DNA of 64,000 bases from contig NZ_AZUR01000001.1 of assembly GCF_000527175.1 (NCBI RefSeq), forward strand, positions 2,146,501 to 2,210,500, written 5' to 3'. The notes under the pieces are model-generated. The model worked only from the letters and a program-made list of their open reading frames with translations, searched no databases and was not told where the DNA came from. The translations under genes and the position numbers were made by a program. The stretch comes from Pseudogulbenkiania sp. MAI-1 (GTDB lineage Bacteria; Pseudomonadota; Gammaproteobacteria; Burkholderiales; Chromobacteriaceae). Positions 8,206-17,924 of the stretch are shown here, in pieces. Within the stretch, counting starts at the first letter, position 1. Each line of letters starts with the position of its first letter.

Positions 8206-9303
8206 TCAACGCGGATAGATCGCCCCCAGTACGCGCGGGCCGCGCGCACCGGTCACGGCCGGGAGGTTGCCCGGTTCGCGATGGATCAGCTGACGCGCCA
8301 GCCAGGCAAAGGCGGCGGCTTCGACTTGGTGCGCCGGCAGACCGAGCACGTCGGTGGTGGCAAGCTGACGATCAGGCAGGGCTTCGGCCAGCCGTGCCAT
8401 CAGGCGATCGTTCATGGCCCCGCCGCCGCAGACGTAGACCGTGCGCGCTGACGTGGCCCACCGTTCGATGGCGTCGGCAATGCTGGCGACGGTCAGTTCG
8501 AGCAAAGTGGCCTGGACGTCGGCCGGCGGCAGCGTGAAGCTGGCCAGCCGGACATCCAGCCAGGCAAGGTCGAACAGGTCGCGGCCCGTGCTCTTCGGTG
8601 GCTCCTCGGCAAAGAACGGCTCAGCCAGCAGAATCTCCAGCAAGGCAGGGTCAACCTTGCCGGAGGCGGCCCAGCTGCCGCTCTGATCGAAGCGGGCACC
8701 GGTATGGCGATGGCACCAGGCATCCATCAGCATGTTGCCGGGGCCGCAGTCGAAACCGATGACGGGTTGTTCCGGGTCGAGCCGGGTCAGGTTGCTGATG
8801 CCGCCGATATTGACGATGGCGTGCGCCTGTTCCGGGTGAGCGAACAGGGCCTCGTGGAAGGCCGGCACCAGCGGAGCGCCGTGCCCGCCAGCGGCAATGT
8901 CGCGGCTGCGGAAATCACCGCAGACGTCGATGCCGGTGGCTTCGGCCAGACCGGCCAGATTGCCGATCTGCAGCGTGTAACCGGCTTGCGGGGCGTGGCG
9001 AATGGTCTGACCGTGGCAGCCGATGGCGGTGATGTCGGCGGGGCTCAGGCCGGCCGTATCCAGCACGCCACGCACCGCCTCGGTGTATAGCCCGGTCAGG
9101 GTATTGCCCAACCGAGCCGCGCGATCCAGCTCGTTGCCGTCGGCCGGCTGCAAGGCCAGCACCGCATCGCGCACCACAGCGGGGTAGGGAACGAAGAAAT
9201 CGACGGTCACGTTGCAGTGGCCGTCATCGTCGAAGGTGGCGAGCACCGCGTCGACGCCGTCGAGGCTGGTGCCCGACATCAGGCCAATATAGCGTTCAGT
9301 CAT
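8206..9303 (-). CDS. anmK: anhydro-N-acetylmuramic acid kinase
   Basis: This 365-aa AnmK family protein opens with the characteristic GLMSGTSLDGVDAVL phosphate-binding motif. It also has GCHGQTIRH, VNIGGISNLT and GFDCGPGNMLMD, all hallmarks of the family. It cleaves and phosphorylates 1,6-anhydro-MurNAc to MurNAc-6-phosphate in the cytoplasm during cell-wall recycling. Its start overlaps the stop of the upstream M23 peptidase gene by a nucleotide, so the two cell-wall genes are translationally coupled. Confidence 0.97.
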   Translation of the reverse strand: MTERYIGLMSGTSLDGVDAVLATFDDDGHCNVTVDFFVPYPAVVRDAVLALQPADGNELDRAARLGNTLTGLYTEAVRGVLDTAGLSPADITAIGCHGQTIRHAPQAGYTLQIGNLAGLAEATGIDVCGDFRSRDIAAGGHGAPLVPAFHEALFAHPEQAHAIVNIGGISNLTRLDPEQPVIGFDCGPGNMLMDAWCHRHTGARFDQSGSWAASGKVDPALLEILLAEPFFAEEPPKSTGRDLFDLAWLDVRLASFTLPPADVQATLLELTVASIADAIERWATSARTVYVCGGGAMNDRLMARLAEALPDRQLATTDVLGLPAHQVEAAAFAWLARQLIHREPGNLPAVTGARGPRVLGAIYPR

Positions 9304-10640
9304 CAGTCCAGTTGGGCCACCGTTACCGGCAGCTCTCGCAGAAGCTTGAGGTTGCCCGCAAGCTTAACGCTGGTTTGGCGGAACGCCAAGCGCTGCTGGG
9401 CGGACAGGCCAGGGGTCGGCAGCGCCGCGGTGGAGGGGTCGACGGCCTCGTCGTTGATGCGCACCTCGAAATGCAGGTGCGGGCCGGTGGAGCGGCCGGT
9501 GCTGCCGACGTAGCCGATCAGTTCACCGGCCTTGACGCTCTTGCCGGCGCGCATGCCCGGCGCGAAGCGGCTCATGTGGCCGTACAGCGTGGACATTTTC
9601 GCGTTGTGGCGGATAACCACGACGTTGCCGTAGCCGCTCTGCATCTCGGCGGTGGCGATCACGCCATCGGCCGGGGCGATGATCGGCGTGCCGGTGACGG
9701 CGGCGTAGTCCACCCCCTTGTGCATGCGCAGCGAGTGCAGCACCGGGTGGTAGCGCATGCCGTAGCCGGAGCTGATGCGCGCGCCGGCGACGGGCTGCTG
9801 GCTGAAGCCTTTCTTGATCGGGTTGCCGTTTTCGTCGTAGTAGGCGCCGGATTCGCTATCGTGAGCGAAGTAGTAGGCGCGATAGTTCTGGCCGGCGTGC
9901 TCGATCTCCGCCGCCAGCAGGTTGCCGTTGGCGATCGGCGAACCGTTGAACAGCAGGCTTTCGAACACCAGGTTGATGCGATCGCCCGGTTTCAGGCTGG
10001 AGAGCTCGAAACGGTCGGCGAAGATCTCGTTCAGCTGGGCGCGTATCTCCGATGGCACCCCGGCACGCGACAACGCCGCCGTGACGCTGCCGGAGTCGAT
10101 GCTGACCGAGCGCATGGTCTGAATGGCCTGGGTTTCCAGCGGGTCGGCACTGGCGCGCCATTCGCCATTGGCCTTCTCTATGGCCACCATCACCATCTCG
10201 CCGTTCTCGTCGTCATTCAGGAAGCGCAGGCCGAACAGTTCCCCGGCATCGTTGGTTTGCACCGACAGAGTCTGACCAGCCTGGAGCTTGAGCAGGTTCT
10301 TCGACAGCGGACTGGAGTTGAGGAAGCGCTGCGCCTCCCCGTCGCCGATGCCGAGGCGGTTGAGCAGGCGTCCCAGCGTGTCGCCGCGCTGGACCTGTTC
10401 GTCGCGCCAGTACGGCGTGGTGCTAATGCTGGAGGTGTAGACCGGTAGGGCCAACCGCTGGGTGACGGTCTCGACGTCAATGCGCGGCGGTTCGGGCTGA
10501 TCGCCATTGCCCGCCACGGCAAACGCCGTCACCACGCCGAACAAGGGCAGCGAGGCGGCGAGGCCGAGCCAGCTCAGGTGGTGATTCATCAGGCGGCGCA
10601 CGCAGCTTTGCGGTAATTTGAGCAGTTTGCGATAATCCAT
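9303..10640 (-). CDS. M23 family murein DD-endopeptidase (MepM-like)
   Basis: This 445-aa membrane-anchored peptidase has a short cytoplasmic N-terminus, one membrane segment around residues 22-42, a LysM/OapA-like segment (VQRGDTLGRLLNRLG, about 84-98) and a C-terminal M23 domain. The zinc ligands are visible in HKGVDYA (HxxxD) and in GPHLHFEVR (HxH). It hydrolyses peptide cross-links in peptidoglycan in the periplasm. It is co-transcribed with anmK and divergent from tyrS. Confidence 0.93.
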   Translation of the reverse strand: MDYRKLLKLPQSCVRRLMNHHLSWLGLAASLPLFGVVTAFAVAGNGDQPEPPRIDVETVTQRLALPVYTSSISTTPYWRDEQVQRGDTLGRLLNRLGIGDGEAQRFLNSSPLSKNLLKLQAGQTLSVQTNDAGELFGLRFLNDDENGEMVMVAIEKANGEWRASADPLETQAIQTMRSVSIDSGSVTAALSRAGVPSEIRAQLNEIFADRFELSSLKPGDRINLVFESLLFNGSPIANGNLLAAEIEHAGQNYRAYYFAHDSESGAYYDENGNPIKKGFSQQPVAGARISSGYGMRYHPVLHSLRMHKGVDYAAVTGTPIIAPADGVIATAEMQSGYGNVVVIRHNAKMSTLYGHMSRFAPGMRAGKSVKAGELIGYVGSTGRSTGPHLHFEVRINDEAVDPSTAALPTPGLSAQQRLAFRQTSVKLAGNLKLLRELPVTVAQLD

Positions 10641-10657
10641 TGTTCTCTAAGAGTCTG

Positions 10658-10677
10658 GGCAGGAAGCGCTTCCTGCC
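10658..10677. promoter_or_regulatory. 20-bp perfect palindrome between divergent genes
   Basis: GGCAGGAAGC followed directly by its reverse complement GCTTCCTGCC makes a gapless 20-bp palindrome. It lies 18 bp upstream of the M23 peptidase start and 207 bp upstream of tyrS. It could be a binding site for a dimeric regulator of either gene. No known motif was recognised. Confidence 0.4.
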
Positions 10678-10883
10678 TTGCGTAAATCGGTATGCCAATG
10701 AGAAGGGCCGTGCAGGCCGACCTCGCCTTGGTCCCCCGGCGAGCACAATGAGTTCCGGGGCAAAGCGCGCATACTAACAGATGCCACCCGTCGGGTGAAC
10801 CCTATTCTCCAGATAAAACAGGGACATATCGCACTTCCCCGACGGAGAAACCGACGGAATTTACAGGTAACAAGGACCACCGA

Positions 10884-12104
10884 ATGACCACCGTTGCACG
10901 TCCGGACATTTCCATCGAAGACGCACTCGCCGTCATCAAGCGCGGCGCTGAAGAGATGCTGATCGAAGCGGAACTGATCGAGAAACTGAAGGAGAACCGC
11001 CCGCTTCGCGTCAAGGCCGGTTTCGATCCGACCGCTCCCGACCTGCACCTGGGCCACACCGTGGTGCTGACCAAGATGCGCCAGCTGCAGGACCTGGGCC
11101 ACCAGATCATGTTCCTGATCGGCGACTTCACCGGCATGATCGGTGACCCGTCCGGAAAGAACACCACCCGCCCTCCGCTGACGCCGGAACAGATACAGAT
11201 CAACGCCAAGACCTACGCCGAGCAGGTATACAAGATCCTCGATCCGGCCAAGACCGAGATCTGCTTCAACTCCAAGTGGCTCTCCGAGCTGGGTGCCGCC
11301 GGCATGCTGCGCCTGGCGGCCGGCTCGACCGTGGCGCGCATGCTGGAGCGCGACGACTTCCACAAGCGCTTCCACGGCAACCAGCCGATCGCCATCCACG
11401 AGTTCATGTACCCGCTGATGCAGGGCTACGACTCGGTGGCGATGCAGGCCGACATCGAGCTGGGCGGCACCGACCAGAAATTCAACCTGCTGATGGGCCG
11501 CACCCTGCAGCAACAGCACGGCCAGAAACCGCAGTGCGTGATCATGATGCCGCTGCTGGAGGGCCTGGACGGCGTCAACAAGATGTCTAAGTCGCTCGGC
11601 AACTACATCGGCATCGCCGAGCCGGCCAACGAGATCTTCGGCAAGGTGATGTCGATTTCCGACACGCTGATGTGGCGCTACTACGAGCTGGTCTCGTTCC
11701 GCCCGCTGGCCGAGATCGCCCAGTTCAAGCAGGAAGTGGCCGAGGGCCGCAACCCGCGCGACATCAAGGTGTTGCTGGCGCAGGAACTGGTAGCCCGTTT
11801 CCATAGCGAGCAGGCGGCGATCGATGCGCTGGCCGATTTCGAGGCGCGCTTCCAGAAGAACGCCATCCCGGACGACCTGCCGGAAATCACTGTGACCATC
11901 GACGGCACGGCGATGGCGATCGGCAACGTGCTGAAGGAAGCCCAGCTGGTGGCCTCCACCTCGGAAGCGCTGCGCATGATCCAGCAAGGCGGGGTCAAGA
12001 TCGACGGCGAAAAGGTGGAAGACAAGGCCCTGCAGCTGGACCGCGGCGTGACCGTGGTGCTGCAGGTGGGGAAGAGGAAGTTTGCCCGCGTGACGCTGGC
12101 CTGA
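10884..12104 (+). CDS. tyrS: tyrosyl-tRNA synthetase
   Basis: This 406-aa class I synthetase has the HIGH-type signature HLGH at residues 55-58 and KMSKS at 233-237. The C-terminal S4-like RNA-binding domain contains the ASTSEALRMIQQGGVKIDG region. Its length and the EIEDALAVIKRGAEE start fit the TyrZ-like subgroup common in betaproteobacteria. It charges tRNA-Tyr with tyrosine. No T-box leader is visible; the upstream gap holds only a palindrome closer to the divergent gene. Confidence 0.97.
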   Translation: MTTVARPDISIEDALAVIKRGAEEMLIEAELIEKLKENRPLRVKAGFDPTAPDLHLGHTVVLTKMRQLQDLGHQIMFLIGDFTGMIGDPSGKNTTRPPLTPEQIQINAKTYAEQVYKILDPAKTEICFNSKWLSELGAAGMLRLAAGSTVARMLERDDFHKRFHGNQPIAIHEFMYPLMQGYDSVAMQADIELGGTDQKFNLLMGRTLQQQHGQKPQCVIMMPLLEGLDGVNKMSKSLGNYIGIAEPANEIFGKVMSISDTLMWRYYELVSFRPLAEIAQFKQEVAEGRNPRDIKVLLAQELVARFHSEQAAIDALADFEARFQKNAIPDDLPEITVTIDGTAMAIGNVLKEAQLVASTSEALRMIQQGGVKIDGEKVEDKALQLDRGVTVVLQVGKRKFARVTLA

Positions 12105-12205
12105 GCCGCGTGACGTAAACGGGCTGGACGAAGGTTTCGACCAACCCGCCACCATCGACGCCGCGCCTCCGCGCGGCGTCGTCGTTCCCACCCGGATTCC
12201 ACTCG

Positions 12206-13228
12206 ATGAAACTGACCCTGATCGTTCCCGGCCTGAGCTGGCTGGACGCCCACGACGGCGCCGAGGTGCTCAAGGGCCTGTCGCTGCCGGCACTGGCGAC
12301 CTTGCTCGGCCGCGCCTGCATCGGCACCGCGCCTCCCACGCTGTCAGAACTGACCGCCCAGAGCTTTGGCCTCACACGTCTCGCTCCGGCGCGCCAGGAT
12401 GCGCTCGCCGATGGCCTCGACGCCGCCGCCGGCCATTGGCTGATCGCCGACCCGGTGCACGTGCGCGTCGACCGTGACCGCGCGCTGCTGGCCGACGTCG
12501 GTGTGATGAACCTGGCCCAGCACGAGGCCGACGCCCTGGTCGAGAGCCTGAACCGGCATTTTGCCGAGGACGGCATGACCTTCTTCGCGCCACAGCCGGG
12601 GCGCTGGTACGTCAGGCTGCGTGACGCCAGCGGCGCCAGCTTTACCCCGCTGATGGACGCGGTCGGTGAGAACATCAACGAGCACCTGCCCGGTGGCGCC
12701 AATGGGCTGACCTGGAGCCGCTGGCTCAACGAGATGCAGATGCTGCTCTACACCCACCCGGTCAACGACCAGCGCGAGGCGCAGGGTGAGGTCAGCGTCA
12801 ACAGCGTCTGGCTGTGGGGCGAGGACGACACCGCAGTGACGCCGCGCATGCGCGCCGACCGGCTGTTCAGCGACGATGCCACCTGGCAGGGGCTGGCGCG
12901 ACAGGCAGGGCAGGAGACCAGCGACGTGCCGTTTGCCTTCTCCGGGCTGAGCGAGGCGCTGGAAGGGGGCGGTACCACGCTGGTGCACCTCGACCGGCTG
13001 CTGGCGCCAGCACAGTACCGCGACGCCTGGGGCTGGCGTGACGCCATTACCCAGTTGGAAGCCGACTGGTTCTCGCCGCTACTGGCCGCGCTCAAGTCCG
13101 GCCGCATCAGCGAACTGACCTTGCTGACGCACGGCCCGGCTGGTTTCTCGGCCAACGTGACCCGCTCCGACCTATGGAAATTCTGGCGCCGCGCGCGTCC
13201 GCTCACTTCGCTCTATCCCGCCGAATGA
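12206..13228 (+). CDS. phosphoglycerate-mutase-like (RpfE-type) conserved protein
   Basis: This 340-aa protein resembles the betaproteobacterial family annotated as cofactor-independent phosphoglycerate mutase-like or RpfE. It starts MKLTLIVPGLSWLDAHDG, and the central segment TWSRWLNEMQMLLYTHPVN is strongly conserved in homologues. It lacks the full set of metal-binding motifs of true iPGM, so a catalytic role is doubtful. It overlaps recJ by 4 nt (ATGA), an arrangement typical of Neisseriales and Burkholderiales. Function unknown. Confidence 0.75.
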   Translation: MKLTLIVPGLSWLDAHDGAEVLKGLSLPALATLLGRACIGTAPPTLSELTAQSFGLTRLAPARQDALADGLDAAAGHWLIADPVHVRVDRDRALLADVGVMNLAQHEADALVESLNRHFAEDGMTFFAPQPGRWYVRLRDASGASFTPLMDAVGENINEHLPGGANGLTWSRWLNEMQMLLYTHPVNDQREAQGEVSVNSVWLWGEDDTAVTPRMRADRLFSDDATWQGLARQAGQETSDVPFAFSGLSEALEGGGTTLVHLDRLLAPAQYRDAWGWRDAITQLEADWFSPLLAALKSGRISELTLLTHGPAGFSANVTRSDLWKFWRRARPLTSLYPAE

Positions 13229-14931
13229 CTCGCATCCAGACCCGCCCCGTCCCGCCCGACCACCACGCCGCGCTGCAGGCGCAAGGCATCAGCCCGCTGA
13301 TGGCTCGCTTGTTCGCCGCCCGCGGCATCACCACTCACGCCGAACTCGACTGCAGCCTGAAGGCGCTGCTGCCGTTCCAGCAGCTCAAGAACATCGACGC
13401 CATGGCGAGCCGGCTGGCCGATGCCATCGCCCGGAGCGAGCGCCTGCTGATCGTGGCCGACTACGACGCCGACGGCGCCACCGCCTGCAGCGTGGCGATG
13501 AAGGGACTGGCGGCGCACGGCGCCATCGTCGACTTCATCGTGCCCAACCGCTTCGAGTACGGCTACGGCCTGACGCCGGAGATCGTCGAACTGGCGGCGC
13601 AACACCGACCCGACATCATCGTCACCGTCGACAACGGCATCGCCAGCGTGGCTGGGGTGGAAGCCGCCAAAGCGCGCGGCATCGAGGTTCTGGTGACCGA
13701 CCACCACCTGCCGGGCGACACGCTGCCGGACGCGCTGATCGTCAACCCCAACCAGCCCGGCTGCCCGTTCCCGTCCAAGAACCTGGCCGGCGTCGGCGTG
13801 ATGTTCTACGTGCTGATGGCGCTGCGTGCCGAGATGCGTGCACGCGGGGTATTTAGCGACAAGCCGGAGCCCAACCTCGGCGAGTTGCTCGATTACGTCG
13901 CGCTCGGCACCGTGGCCGATGTGGTACGGCTCGACCAGAACAACCGCATCCTGGTCGAGAACGGCCTGCGCCGCATGCGTGCCGGGCGCATGGCGCCGGG
14001 CATCGCCGCACTGTTCCGCGTTGCCGGACGGATGGCCTACAAGGCCAACACCTTCGACCTCGGCTTCACGCTCGGCCCGCGCCTGAACGCCGCCGGCCGG
14101 CTCGACGACATGAGCCTCGGCATCGCCTGTCTGCTGGCCACCACCGAGAGCCAGGCGCTGAAGCTGGCGCAGGAGCTCGACGCGCTGAACCGCGAACGGC
14201 GCCAGATCGAGCACGGCATGCAGGACGAGGCGCTGGCGGTGCTCTCCAGCATCGATCCGGCCGAGCGCTACACATTGTCCCTGTACCGTGACGATTGGCA
14301 CCAGGGCGTGGTCGGCATCGTCGCCTCGCGCCTGAAGGAACGCTTCCACCGGCCATCCATCGTGTTCGCGCCGGGTGACGAGGGCGAGATCAAGGGCTCC
14401 GGCCGCTCGATTCCCGGCTTCCACCTGCGCGACGCGCTCGACCTGGTGTCCAAGCGACATCCCGGCTTGCTACGCAAGTTCGGCGGCCACGCCATGGCGG
14501 CCGGCCTGACCATCGCGGAAGCCGATTTCGCCGCGTTCTGCCAGGCCTTCGAAACCGTGGCGCGCGAGTGGATGAGCGCGCAACAGCTCACACGCACGCT
14601 GGAGACCGACGGCAGCCTCAGCCCTCGTGAACTGCACCTGGGCTTTGCCGAGGAACTGGCCGCGCAGGTATGGGGGCAGGGCTTCCCACCGCCGACCTTC
14701 TGCGACCGTTTCCGCGTGCTGAGCCAGCGTATCGTCGGCGACAAGCACCTCAAGCTGCGGCTGCTCAAGGACGGGCAGGAGTTCGACGCGATGCGTTTCA
14801 ACCAGGTCGATTGGCTGCCGGACGAGATCGAGGCGGTGTACCAGGTCGTCGCCAACGAATGGCAGAACCGCAAGGAATTGCAGATTTACCTCGATCACTG
14901 GCAGCTGGCGACGGCCGGGCAGGGCGCCTGA
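13225..14931 (+). CDS. recJ: single-stranded-DNA-specific exonuclease RecJ
   Basis: This 568-aa DHH-family 5'-3' ssDNA exonuclease has motif I ADYDADGATA (78-87), VTVDNGIAS (133-141), the DHH motif at 159-161 and the DHHA1 GGHAMAAG motif near residue 420. It acts in RecF-pathway recombination and mismatch repair. I chose ATG 13225, which overlaps the upstream stop as ATGA, instead of the longer reading from 13174 that lies inside the previous gene. Confidence 0.96.
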   Translation: MTRIQTRPVPPDHHAALQAQGISPLMARLFAARGITTHAELDCSLKALLPFQQLKNIDAMASRLADAIARSERLLIVADYDADGATACSVAMKGLAAHGAIVDFIVPNRFEYGYGLTPEIVELAAQHRPDIIVTVDNGIASVAGVEAAKARGIEVLVTDHHLPGDTLPDALIVNPNQPGCPFPSKNLAGVGVMFYVLMALRAEMRARGVFSDKPEPNLGELLDYVALGTVADVVRLDQNNRILVENGLRRMRAGRMAPGIAALFRVAGRMAYKANTFDLGFTLGPRLNAAGRLDDMSLGIACLLATTESQALKLAQELDALNRERRQIEHGMQDEALAVLSSIDPAERYTLSLYRDDWHQGVVGIVASRLKERFHRPSIVFAPGDEGEIKGSGRSIPGFHLRDALDLVSKRHPGLLRKFGGHAMAAGLTIAEADFAAFCQAFETVAREWMSAQQLTRTLETDGSLSPRELHLGFAEELAAQVWGQGFPPPTFCDRFRVLSQRIVGDKHLKLRLLKDGQEFDAMRFNQVDWLPDEIEAVYQVVANEWQNRKELQIYLDHWQLATAGQGA

Positions 14932-15231
14932 CATTCAGGTTGAAAATCGGCATGCAAGCCTTTGAAGAAAAAAGAGAATCAGGCAAAACAGCAAATCAGA
15001 AAGAGTTCCCATTCAACTGGAAGTAATGCGCATAAGCCATTATTTTTACGTGGAAAACAGCTCGCCCAGATGGGCCCCCAGTAAAGTGTCGATCACACTC
15101 AGGCGCAGAATCTGGAATTCGGCTTAAGGATGCACGATAAGTGACTGATGAATATCAATTTCATCGTGCTCGGCAAAATTTTTATAGCTCGACCCGTTTT
15201 TGAATTTATCGCGACAAGGCCCTGATAAAAA
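14932..15231. other. AT-richer intergenic gap, no gene seen
   Basis: This 300-bp gap between recJ and rmuC is clearly richer in A+T than its surroundings. The stretch around 15175-15225 has several T-runs and a possible -10 (TTTATA), and may carry the rmuC promoter. No ORF with a ribosome-binding site and no RNA gene was recognised. Confidence 0.4.
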
Positions 15232-16827
15232 ATGGAAATCATCTTCGGACTACTGCTTGGCCTGCTCGTCGGCGGCGCGGCGCTGTGGTCGATACAGAAA
15301 TCGCGCGCCCAGACCGAATACCAACGCGGCCGCGGCGAAGGACTGGCCGACAACGCGGCGCTCGGCGCCCAGCTGAAAGCCTGCCAGATGCAGGTCGACG
15401 AGCTGAAAACCCGTGAACGCGAGCTCGCCGCCACTCTGGCCGAAGCACGCCAGCAGCTGACCGACAGCCAGCAGCGCATTGCCGGGTTCGCTACGAGAGC
15501 CCAGCGGGTGCCGGAGCTGGAGCAGGTACTGAGCGAGCGCGAGCGAACCATCGAGCAGTTGATGCGCGAACTGCGCAGCACCGCCAGCCAGCTGGCGGCA
15601 CGCGAAGAGCAGGGGCGGCAGCTGGAGGCGCTGCAATTACAGGTCGTCAAGGAACGCGAACAGGCATCCCGGCTGGCTGAAGACATCACCCGGCTGACCG
15701 CGCGCGCGCAGGAGCTGGTCACCACGCTCGACAAGGAGCGTCAGCAGACGCGCGAGAAACTGGCGCTGCTCGACGAGGCCAAGGAAGCGCTGTCCAACCA
15801 GTTCAAGGCGCTGGCGAGCGAGATTCTCGAAGAGAAATCGCGCCGCTTCACCGAGCAGAACAAGGAAAACCTCGGCACGCTGCTGACCCCGCTGCACGAG
15901 CGCATCCAGAACTTCGGCAAGCTGGTGCAGGACACCTACGACAAGGATTCGAAAGAACGCCTGACATTGGAGCAGGAACTGCGCCGGCTGCAGGAACTCA
16001 ACACCCGTCTCAACCACGACGCCGTGGCGCTGACCAACGCGCTGACCGGCGCCAACAGCAAGGCGCAGGGCACCTGGGGCGAGATGGTGCTGGAAAAGGT
16101 GCTGGAAACCTCCGGCCTGCACAAGGACCGCGAGTACCGCGTGCAGGTGTCCGATACCGTCGAGACCGAGGACGGCAGCAACCGCCGCTACCAGCCGGAC
16201 GTGGTGATCGACCTGCCGGAAGGCAAGCAGCTGGTGGTCGACTCCAAGGTCTCGCTGAACGCCTACGTGCGCTACACCGCCGCCGGCGACGACGTGCTGC
16301 GCGAGGCCGAGCTGAAGGCGCACATCGCCGCCATCCGCTCCCACATCCGCACACTGTCCGAGAAGCGCTACCAGGATCTGTACAAACTCAACACGCTGGA
16401 CTTCGTGTTCATGTTCGTGCCGGTCGAACCGGCCTATTTGCTGGCGGTGCAGCACGACATGAGCCTGTTCAACGAGGCGTTCGAGCGGCGGATCATGATC
16501 GTCGGCCCGAGCACGCTCTTGGCCACACTGCGCACCGTCGCCAGCATCTGGCGCTACGAATACCAGAACCAGAACGCGCAGGAAATCGCCCGGCAGAGCG
16601 GCGCGATGTACGACAAGTTCGTCGGCTTCGTCGACAGCATGGAAAAGCTCGGCAAGCAGCTCGACACCACCCGCGACACCTTCGGCGATGCGATGAAGAA
16701 GCTGCAGAGCGGCCGCGGCAATCTGATCACCAGCGCGGAGAAGCTGCGCAAGCTGGGCATCAAGTCCAACAAGCAGCTCGCCTCGCACCTGGCGCTGGAG
16801 TCCGGTGACGAAGACGAGGAGGAGTAA
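15232..16827 (+). CDS. rmuC: DNA recombination protein RmuC
   Basis: This 531-aa protein has one N-terminal membrane segment (residues 1-18), a long coiled coil (about 40-190, rich in E, R, Q and L heptads) and the RmuC nuclease-fold domain. Conserved segments of that domain are GTWGEMVLEKVLE, YQPDVVIDLPEGKQLVVDSKVSL and FMFVPVEPAYL. It limits recombination at inverted repeats in E. coli. The acidic tail DEDEEE ends the protein. The ribosome-binding site is poor and the gene stands alone. Confidence 0.95.
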   Translation: MEIIFGLLLGLLVGGAALWSIQKSRAQTEYQRGRGEGLADNAALGAQLKACQMQVDELKTRERELAATLAEARQQLTDSQQRIAGFATRAQRVPELEQVLSERERTIEQLMRELRSTASQLAAREEQGRQLEALQLQVVKEREQASRLAEDITRLTARAQELVTTLDKERQQTREKLALLDEAKEALSNQFKALASEILEEKSRRFTEQNKENLGTLLTPLHERIQNFGKLVQDTYDKDSKERLTLEQELRRLQELNTRLNHDAVALTNALTGANSKAQGTWGEMVLEKVLETSGLHKDREYRVQVSDTVETEDGSNRRYQPDVVIDLPEGKQLVVDSKVSLNAYVRYTAAGDDVLREAELKAHIAAIRSHIRTLSEKRYQDLYKLNTLDFVFMFVPVEPAYLLAVQHDMSLFNEAFERRIMIVGPSTLLATLRTVASIWRYEYQNQNAQEIARQSGAMYDKFVGFVDSMEKLGKQLDTTRDTFGDAMKKLQSGRGNLITSAEKLRKLGIKSNKQLASHLALESGDEDEEE

Positions 16828-16982
16828 GAGCCCGTTTCATCAGGCGGCTGCGCCTTCACATCTTGAGTGCTGGCAGTGCGCGGAATCCTCATGCTACTTT
16901 GTGTACATTCCGGTTCCTGTGCGCTGGCGGCACTCAACCTGTCTTGGCTCACTCGCCAACTGAAACAGGCTTCAAGCCGGCG

Positions 16983-17738
16983 TCAGGCCCGCACCAGCCG
17001 GAAGCGCTCGCGAAACAGGAATCCCTGTACCAGATCGACCTCGAACTCGCGCGCCAGCTCGAGGTCTTGCTCCGTTTCCACCCCCTCCAGCACACACTGC
17101 TTGCCCAGCTCGCGCGCATAACCCAGCAGCGCCTTGAGCAGCCGCATCCCGGCCGGGTCACCACGTCGCCCCAGCCAGGAGCGGTCGAACTTGAAATAGT
17201 CGACCCCGCCCAGCAACGTCAGCGACAACATCGATTCCGGCCCACCGATATCGTCCAGCGCGAGACGAACGCCATGCGCCTTCAGTATTTCCGCCAATCG
17301 TTGACTCAGGTGTGCCTCTTGCACGCTGGAGTTCTCGATGATTTCCACCACCAGCCGTTGCGGCGACTCGAACAGCGCCAGCATCGGATGCCGGTACTCG
17401 TCGCTGACCGGCTGCATGAAGGCATCCGGGTCGACGTTCAGGAACAGCAGCCCACCTGGCGGCGCGGCAGCAATCTGAAAGCGCTTGGCTAACAGTTCGA
17501 CCTGGAACAGCGTAAAGGGAGAGTGGTGCAGCGCGTCGAACACCCGCTGCGGAGGCAAGGCTACGCCATCGCGCCGATAGAACCGGGCCAGCGCCTCATG
17601 GCCCACCGTCTCACGTGAGACGGTATCGACCAGGACCTGATATTCGGTGCCAATGCGCTGGTTTTCTATCATATCCAGCAGGACATCGACAGGCAGACGG
17701 GCAGGATTGGGCTGACACGAAATCATATTGATAATCAT
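16983..17738 (-). CDS. EAL domain protein (c-di-GMP phosphodiesterase-like)
   Basis: This 251-aa protein is a single EAL domain without a sensor domain. The signature segments are present: HEALARF (EAL), FLNVDPDAF with the metal-binding Asn, VEIIENSS, LALDDIGG (a variant of DDFG), YFKFDRSWL with the catalytic Lys before FD, and VLEGVETEQDLE. Most metal ligands are kept, so c-di-GMP hydrolysis is plausible, though DDIG is atypical. A Fur-box-like 19-mer overlaps the first codons, so iron may control it. It is a monocistronic minus-strand gene next to a divergent CHAD gene. Confidence 0.88.
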   Translation of the reverse strand: MIINMISCQPNPARLPVDVLLDMIENQRIGTEYQVLVDTVSRETVGHEALARFYRRDGVALPPQRVFDALHHSPFTLFQVELLAKRFQIAAAPPGGLLFLNVDPDAFMQPVSDEYRHPMLALFESPQRLVVEIIENSSVQEAHLSQRLAEILKAHGVRLALDDIGGPESMLSLTLLGGVDYFKFDRSWLGRRGDPAGMRLLKALLGYARELGKQCVLEGVETEQDLELAREFEVDLVQGFLFRERFRLVRA

Positions 17739-17742
17739 TATT
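17724..17742 (-). promoter_or_regulatory. Fur-box-like site at the EAL gene start
   Basis: CATATTGATAATCATTATT matches the classic 19-bp Fur consensus at 16 of 19 positions by hand comparison. It covers codons 1-5 of the EAL gene and the two bases 5' of codon 1's start side. A repressor bound there could block transcription or translation initiation. Because part of it is coding, chance similarity remains possible. Confidence 0.5.
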
Positions 17743-17924
17743 GATCTTCTTGCCGGCGATTTTATCGCGATTCATGGCAGAAATCTCGACAATCCTTGCC
17801 GCTATCCCGGCAGCACCCGGCTTTTCCTGCTTGAGAGCGGCGCGCCGGCGGCTATGGTTAAAACAACCGCCCAGCCCGACGAGGATGAAAGTTCGCCCCC
17901 CCCATGAGACAAGGACCGCTTCCC

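Noticed and set aside
17896..17903. Run of eight Cs before the CHAD gene as a phase-variation tract
   Set aside because: It lies outside the preferred reading frame, is short, and length variation would not clearly change expression.
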